A DNA stretch of 64,000 nt from NCBI RefSeq assembly GCF_000237925.1, contig NC_031499.1:1272507-1336506 (forward strand), in the 5' to 3' direction. Of the stretch, positions 59,606-64,000 are shown piece by piece (the stretch's first letter is position 1; each line of letters starts with the position of its first letter). The translations under genes and the position numbers were made by a program. Below the pieces are notes generated by a model. That model did no database searches. It was not told where the DNA came from and saw only the letters and a program-made list of their open reading frames with translations. Source of the stretch: Schistosoma mansoni. Taxonomy: Eukaryota > Platyhelminthes > Trematoda > Strigeidida > Schistosomatidae.

Positions 59606-60136
59606 AAATATTCTTGTCTCAAATGTGAAACATTGACAATTTTAATTATTGCTATGATTACCATTATCACATGCCATGGAGAAGATATAATTTCTCCGAA
59701 ATACAAATTGTAAAATGAAAAAAAAGAAGAAGGAATTATGAAACCTACCAAAAGATTATGTGTATGAAATGATGTTAATGGCAAATGTTGTATGTATGTA
59801 TATTATTAATTATTGTTGTTCCAGCTTTTTTTTTAATTGTCCTTACCTTCTACGCGTATTTACATCGAGATATGTTAAAGAGAGAGAGGGGAATCACTAG
59901 ATAATTGTGCTACTTACAATGATGTTATTTGGTATGTAATGGTAACTGTTTTCAATGTCATTATGGTCGAGATAATGGGTATCGGTCATGAATTAGTATA
60001 ATGATAGTAATAATGAGACAATGAACAGAATGTCGTTAGATTTAATTACATTTTTGACTTAAAATCGACCAGGAATTAAGAAAACACAACGAATAATTTT
60101 GCTTTCATAGAAAAAGAAATATAAAAATGACAATTA

Positions 60137-63100
60137 CTAAGCAATATTTAAAGCTGATTTTTCTGAAGTTAGCATTTGTCCAACAGATCTTGCACGTGTA
60201 TGCTGATTTAAATTAAGTTCACATTGTAGTCGGCTTACTTTTGTAGTAATTGGTTTCAGTCTTGGCGGTGGTCGTACATGAAATGCATAAATTGAAGAGG
60301 ATGATCCGGTGATGTTTGGATGATTCTTATTGCCTGTTAAGTTGGTGAATTCTGATTTTTGCCTTAACAGGATAAGTTTGTTGGCGTCCACTTTAAACCA
60401 GTGATCATCATCTTTATCACCATTGTTCTCTAATGGTACACCCATAATCCATACAGGGCGTTCAGCATTCCATAACGCTGGTGGAATAGCGGGCAATGAA
60501 AAAATTGATGCATTTGTAATGATTGTTTGTCTACGATGTCTTTTCCCATTATTATCAACTTCCAGTCTAGTATCACTGATGTTATTTAGATCAGAGAAGT
60601 CAGAAAATTCACGTACAGCTTCTTTGCTGAGACTTTTTAGTTTAGTTTTTTTCCGTGTTTTTGTCTAGGAAAACGAATTTAAACAAGGTATAAAAATCAA
60701 TGAAATTATGATCTGCCAAAACAGATATATGGTGATAGGAAGTATAATGTAAAATCATAGTAACTATGAATTGTGGTATTATTGAGTGCAATAAAATGTT
60801 GATAAGACTACAAACCACTATTGAATAATGTTAATAAGGCGTATGTTGCAAACGCTTAGTTGCTGGCTTTTTATAGGATTAGGCTAAGCGAGATCTAATG
60901 ATTATCAGAGCAAAATAGCATCAAGTTATCGACTGTATGCTATGTTGGCAGGTGCGGAATTGTTTATTTAAACACCACTAGACAGTCATATTTAAGTAAT
61001 GTGCTTTTAATAATTTTAGTCACCGTGGCACAGATATGCGCATTTTTTATCATCCTTCACAATCTCAATTAATACTTCACAGTTTGTTCTTTGATTCTAT
61101 CCAATTTTTAGTGCTTAATTTTATTCTATCACTGGCAGTATGATTCCAAATCTTATGGTTTTTATGTTGCTTTTTCTGCCGACCCAATAGTTCTAATAGC
61201 CAAGCGTTTGCCACGAGACTTGGAATTCTTAGGTTTGATCTATGGCAGTCTTAGGAGTTCGCACTTCTGAGGACGTTCCATACTAGGATCAGAACACTTG
61301 TCCATTGCTCTCTGACTTTGTGGAGTGGTAGCTCAATGGTTAGGACGTTTAACATCTAGTCACTAGATCGCAGTTATGGACCTTAACCCACCTTAGATTT
61401 GGCCAGCTAGGTGATATCAGTAACCCTTACATTTGGAGCGTGGCTCGAGGCCAAGTACATGAACCCCTACATCGTAAATCAGTTTCAAAAGAATTGTTTC
61501 CTTTCTCTGTGATAATGTGAATTGATACTCCCTTCTGTCAGGTTCTACGTCGTCAAGTAATTCACCCGAAGGAAACATTACAAACATATTACAGTAACGA
61601 TGAATTCAACCATAATATATCAGTGGGGTTGCATTATGGTAGAAAAGTTAGTGAGTATTCTATACTCTCTAGATTGTGTATTGAAGCTAATAATTCTCAA
61701 ACATATTTACACAATTGATAAGTAAATGTTTCAAAATGCGGAATACACATAATCACATTTTGGTCGGCACAATGTCAATTTGAATGTTATCGTTATTAAT
61801 AAATAAGTTTTTCCCTTACAAATCTGTTGATAAAATAAGTATATATTTGTTGGATTTGAACTCGTGCTTGAATTAGTGAATGTCACTATTTACAAAAAAA
61901 ATACAAGATTAACACTGTAGGATACTTTGAGACAAATATCACCAATCGAAAAGGATGATAACCGTGCATTATTGCGAATGATTAGAAGTGAATATGTAAA
62001 CCAACTTAGTAGTCTAAGGGTCAAGCGTTCGCTGAGAGATCAAAGGTTTTTGGCTCGATCTTCGGTAAAGTTATAGAAGGGCAGTATTGGAAAGTCCCAT
62101 GTTGGAAAGAAACGACTGCCCAGTGCTTTCTGGTTTTCAATGGTGGTTTAGCTAAGAGCAATTTGTGATCTAAACTGAAAATAAACTTATAGGAGACAAA
62201 TCTGGAATGTGCATAATTCCATCTTTACCTTCATTTGTTGATGATGATTTTTCCTATTTCTACCACTTGATTTTCTATGTATGCGACAAATAGTCCAACG
62301 ATTTCTCATTCTGTTAACCAATGATTGTACCGGATTAATTATCGAATGTAAAGGTCCTTTAGTATGATGATGAGATATTGTAGAAATAGAAAGTTTTCTT
62401 GGTGAAGATGCTTCGCTATTCTCATCACAATTGTCATCATCATACAGTGTATCACATTTATCAATACTGCCATTATTGCGTTTAACACAAGTTTTCTCAT
62501 TTTCAATGTAAACAGGAAATACACCCCATTTGGAATAGATTCTCTGTAAATATTTCAATCCGTCAACTTCAGTATTGGTACTATTAACCGCCACATCTCC
62601 ATTAATGGAATTATTATTCAGATTTTCTTCATCATTAGCAGCGAATAGTGTTGCACATGACAGAACATGATTTTGAGATTGTGTATTATTTATATTGATA
62701 TTACTTTGTCGTTGAGAAATAACAGTAGTTTTATTATTTAATTCACAAGGTGATGAACTACTGACTGTTAGTGCTTGATTTTCTAATGATATGATTGATG
62801 GCTCTGTATGATGAATATCAACGGCTTTCTCATTTATACTCCCAATATTAATACTGTTTATATTAGAAACATTGGTAGGGATAGTGTTAGTATTCAAGTT
62901 GAATAGACTAGCTTGACCATTGAATGGTGTTACGTTAGTCATATACAAGGTACAATTATTGTCGAATGTTGATATTTCAGAGTATGTGCTAGGCTTATGG
63001 CGACCTGTTATTGTCTTGTTTGTAATAAGATGATATTTTTCGTTATTACTAATATTCTGTAAGCCAGAGATTTTATTGGTTTGGTTAATATTTTCTAATT

Positions 63101-63230
63101 TTGAAAATGCTGGACCATCCAACGAGTAACCGGCAGGTGTTACAATTGATCGGTTTGTTTTTGCATGTTTAATTCTATCTGACCTTTTTTTGAAATAAAC
63201 CATGGTGTAGAAGGTGAATACATGATACAT
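60137..63230 (-). CDS. Hypothetical protein, two exons, about 500-509 aa
   Basis: Exon 1 is 63230 down to 62229, exon 2 is 60664 down to 60137; phase-0 GT-AG intron (ATGAAG|GTAAAG ... TTCCTAG|ACAAAA). The joined frame is open throughout, and the junction reads NHHQQMK|TKTRKKTKLKSL, a basic patch that could be a nuclear localisation signal. The first ATG (63230) gives 509 aa. The in-frame ATG nine codons later (63203) sits in ACCATGG, a better initiation context, and gives 500 aa. Exon 1 is Asn/Ser-rich and mostly low complexity, with one ordered-looking stretch (LKYLQRIYSKWGVFPVYIEN). Exon 2 has a compact Trp-rich segment (IPPALWNAERPVWIMGVPLE, then DDDHWFKVDANKLILLRQKS). I recognise no family. 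It is convergent with HDAC3; the stops are about 670 bp apart. Confidence 0.75.
60665..62228 (-). other. Intron of the hypothetical gene, with SINE relics
   Basis: 1,564 bp. Relics: a tRNA-like GGAGTGGTAGCTCAATGGTT near 61320-61450, with a hammerhead-like scrap before it (TTCTGAGGACGTTCCATACT), and a plus-strand relic at about 61990-62150 (AAAGTCCCATGTTGGAAAG, GCCCAGTGCTTTCTGGTTTT). Confidence 0.65.
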
Positions 63231-64000
63231 AATAATATAGTATTAAAATAAGGAAACATGTACTGAACAAGTAGTGAAGCAGTCTATAACTATTAGACAG
63301 GAATAGATGGTGCGATGTTTTCATTTCTTAATATGAAACTACAACGGGTTAGTAGATGAATAGTTATGTATAGAAAATATTCATATAAGATATATTTGGA
63401 GAAGTCATTTTCATCCTAACAGTGTTTTGGTAAATTCCCTTCTACAATGTTAATGAATAAATCTCAACTTTGAGATTTCAAGAGGTACATTGATCAAGAC
63501 AGGGTATTGCTTATATAATGAGAAAAACTTGTCAACAATCTGCTATTCACAGACGTTACATGGGTCTTAGATTTTAACGGAACCGTTCCTCTTGTAAACG
63601 ACTGATGGAATCTAATCACATTGAATTGTCAGATTGGGTTTTCTACATCAACGTCTTCAAAACCGATCAATGTCACGTCAGTTTAAATTTTTAGTTTACC
63701 CAATAGGCTGTAGATTTCAGCATCGCTCTGTCTACTTCGGTTAAGACAGAGGAGCAGTCCTAACAAGCAAATACTGTGATTTAGAGTACACGAACCTGTA
63801 CTGATTGTTATGGATTTATAATAGCTGAATACAACGCAGAAGTTACGGAAGTGATTCCAACTAGTAGTTGGAGTCATTTATTTAATTACACGATTGTTTG
63901 ATTTGAGTTGTTATAAGACCTTCGTAAAATAACAATGCAAGCAATACACAGTAAGTCTGTTTATAAGAATAAATAAGAGCGATGACAAAGCTAAGCATCG
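63231..64000. other. Upstream of the hypothetical gene; nothing recognised
   Basis: No promoter motif or exon recognised; the 64-codon minus frame (63683-63877) has no support. Confidence 0.4.

Overview
The window is nuclear DNA of a blood fluke, genus Schistosoma; I cannot resolve the species. The evidence is AT-rich sequence packed with interspersed repeats, SMalpha-type tRNA-derived SINEs carrying a hammerhead ribozyme, Penelope-like (PLE), CR1-like and RTE-like retroelement relics, Gypsy-type gag debris, and an HDAC3 gene with very short 5' introns followed by very long ones. Nothing in the window looks bacterial.

Layout. 1-3635 is a 1,347-bp tandem repeat (about 2.7 copies, running off the left edge); each unit carries one tRNA-Lys(UUU) gene on the minus strand. 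3.6-27.4 kb is a gene-poor repeat field of hammerhead SINEs, a 520-bp A-tailed retroposon family and PLE fragments. 27407-32162 is a two-exon gene for a seven-finger C2H2 zinc-finger protein (about 734 aa). 32.2-45.4 kb is retroelement debris: a PLE-like hairpin, a probable solo LTR, a Gypsy-type gag with LTR, a CR1-like LINE and an RTE-like LINE. 45494-59466 is a complete 11-exon HDAC3 gene (418 aa, all catalytic residues present). 60137-63230 on the minus strand is a two-exon gene of unknown function (about 500-509 aa), convergent with HDAC3.

How the parts relate. HDAC3 is the catalytic subunit of a nuclear co-repressor, and the zinc-finger protein is a probable DNA-binding regulator. Their proximity does not prove a functional link. 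The tRNA array is an independent Pol III locus.

The most interesting layer is in the mobile DNA. Several hammerhead-SINE copies are fold-back structures (an inverted 5' segment joined to a sense 3' end). At least five are bounded by 10-13 bp target-site duplications, which points to twin-primed retrotransposition. A PLE copy has the same geometry. One fold-back insertion sits 21 bp upstream of the HDAC3 exon 8 splice acceptor and duplicated part of its pyrimidine tract. All three 200-N assembly gaps lie between inverted repeats.
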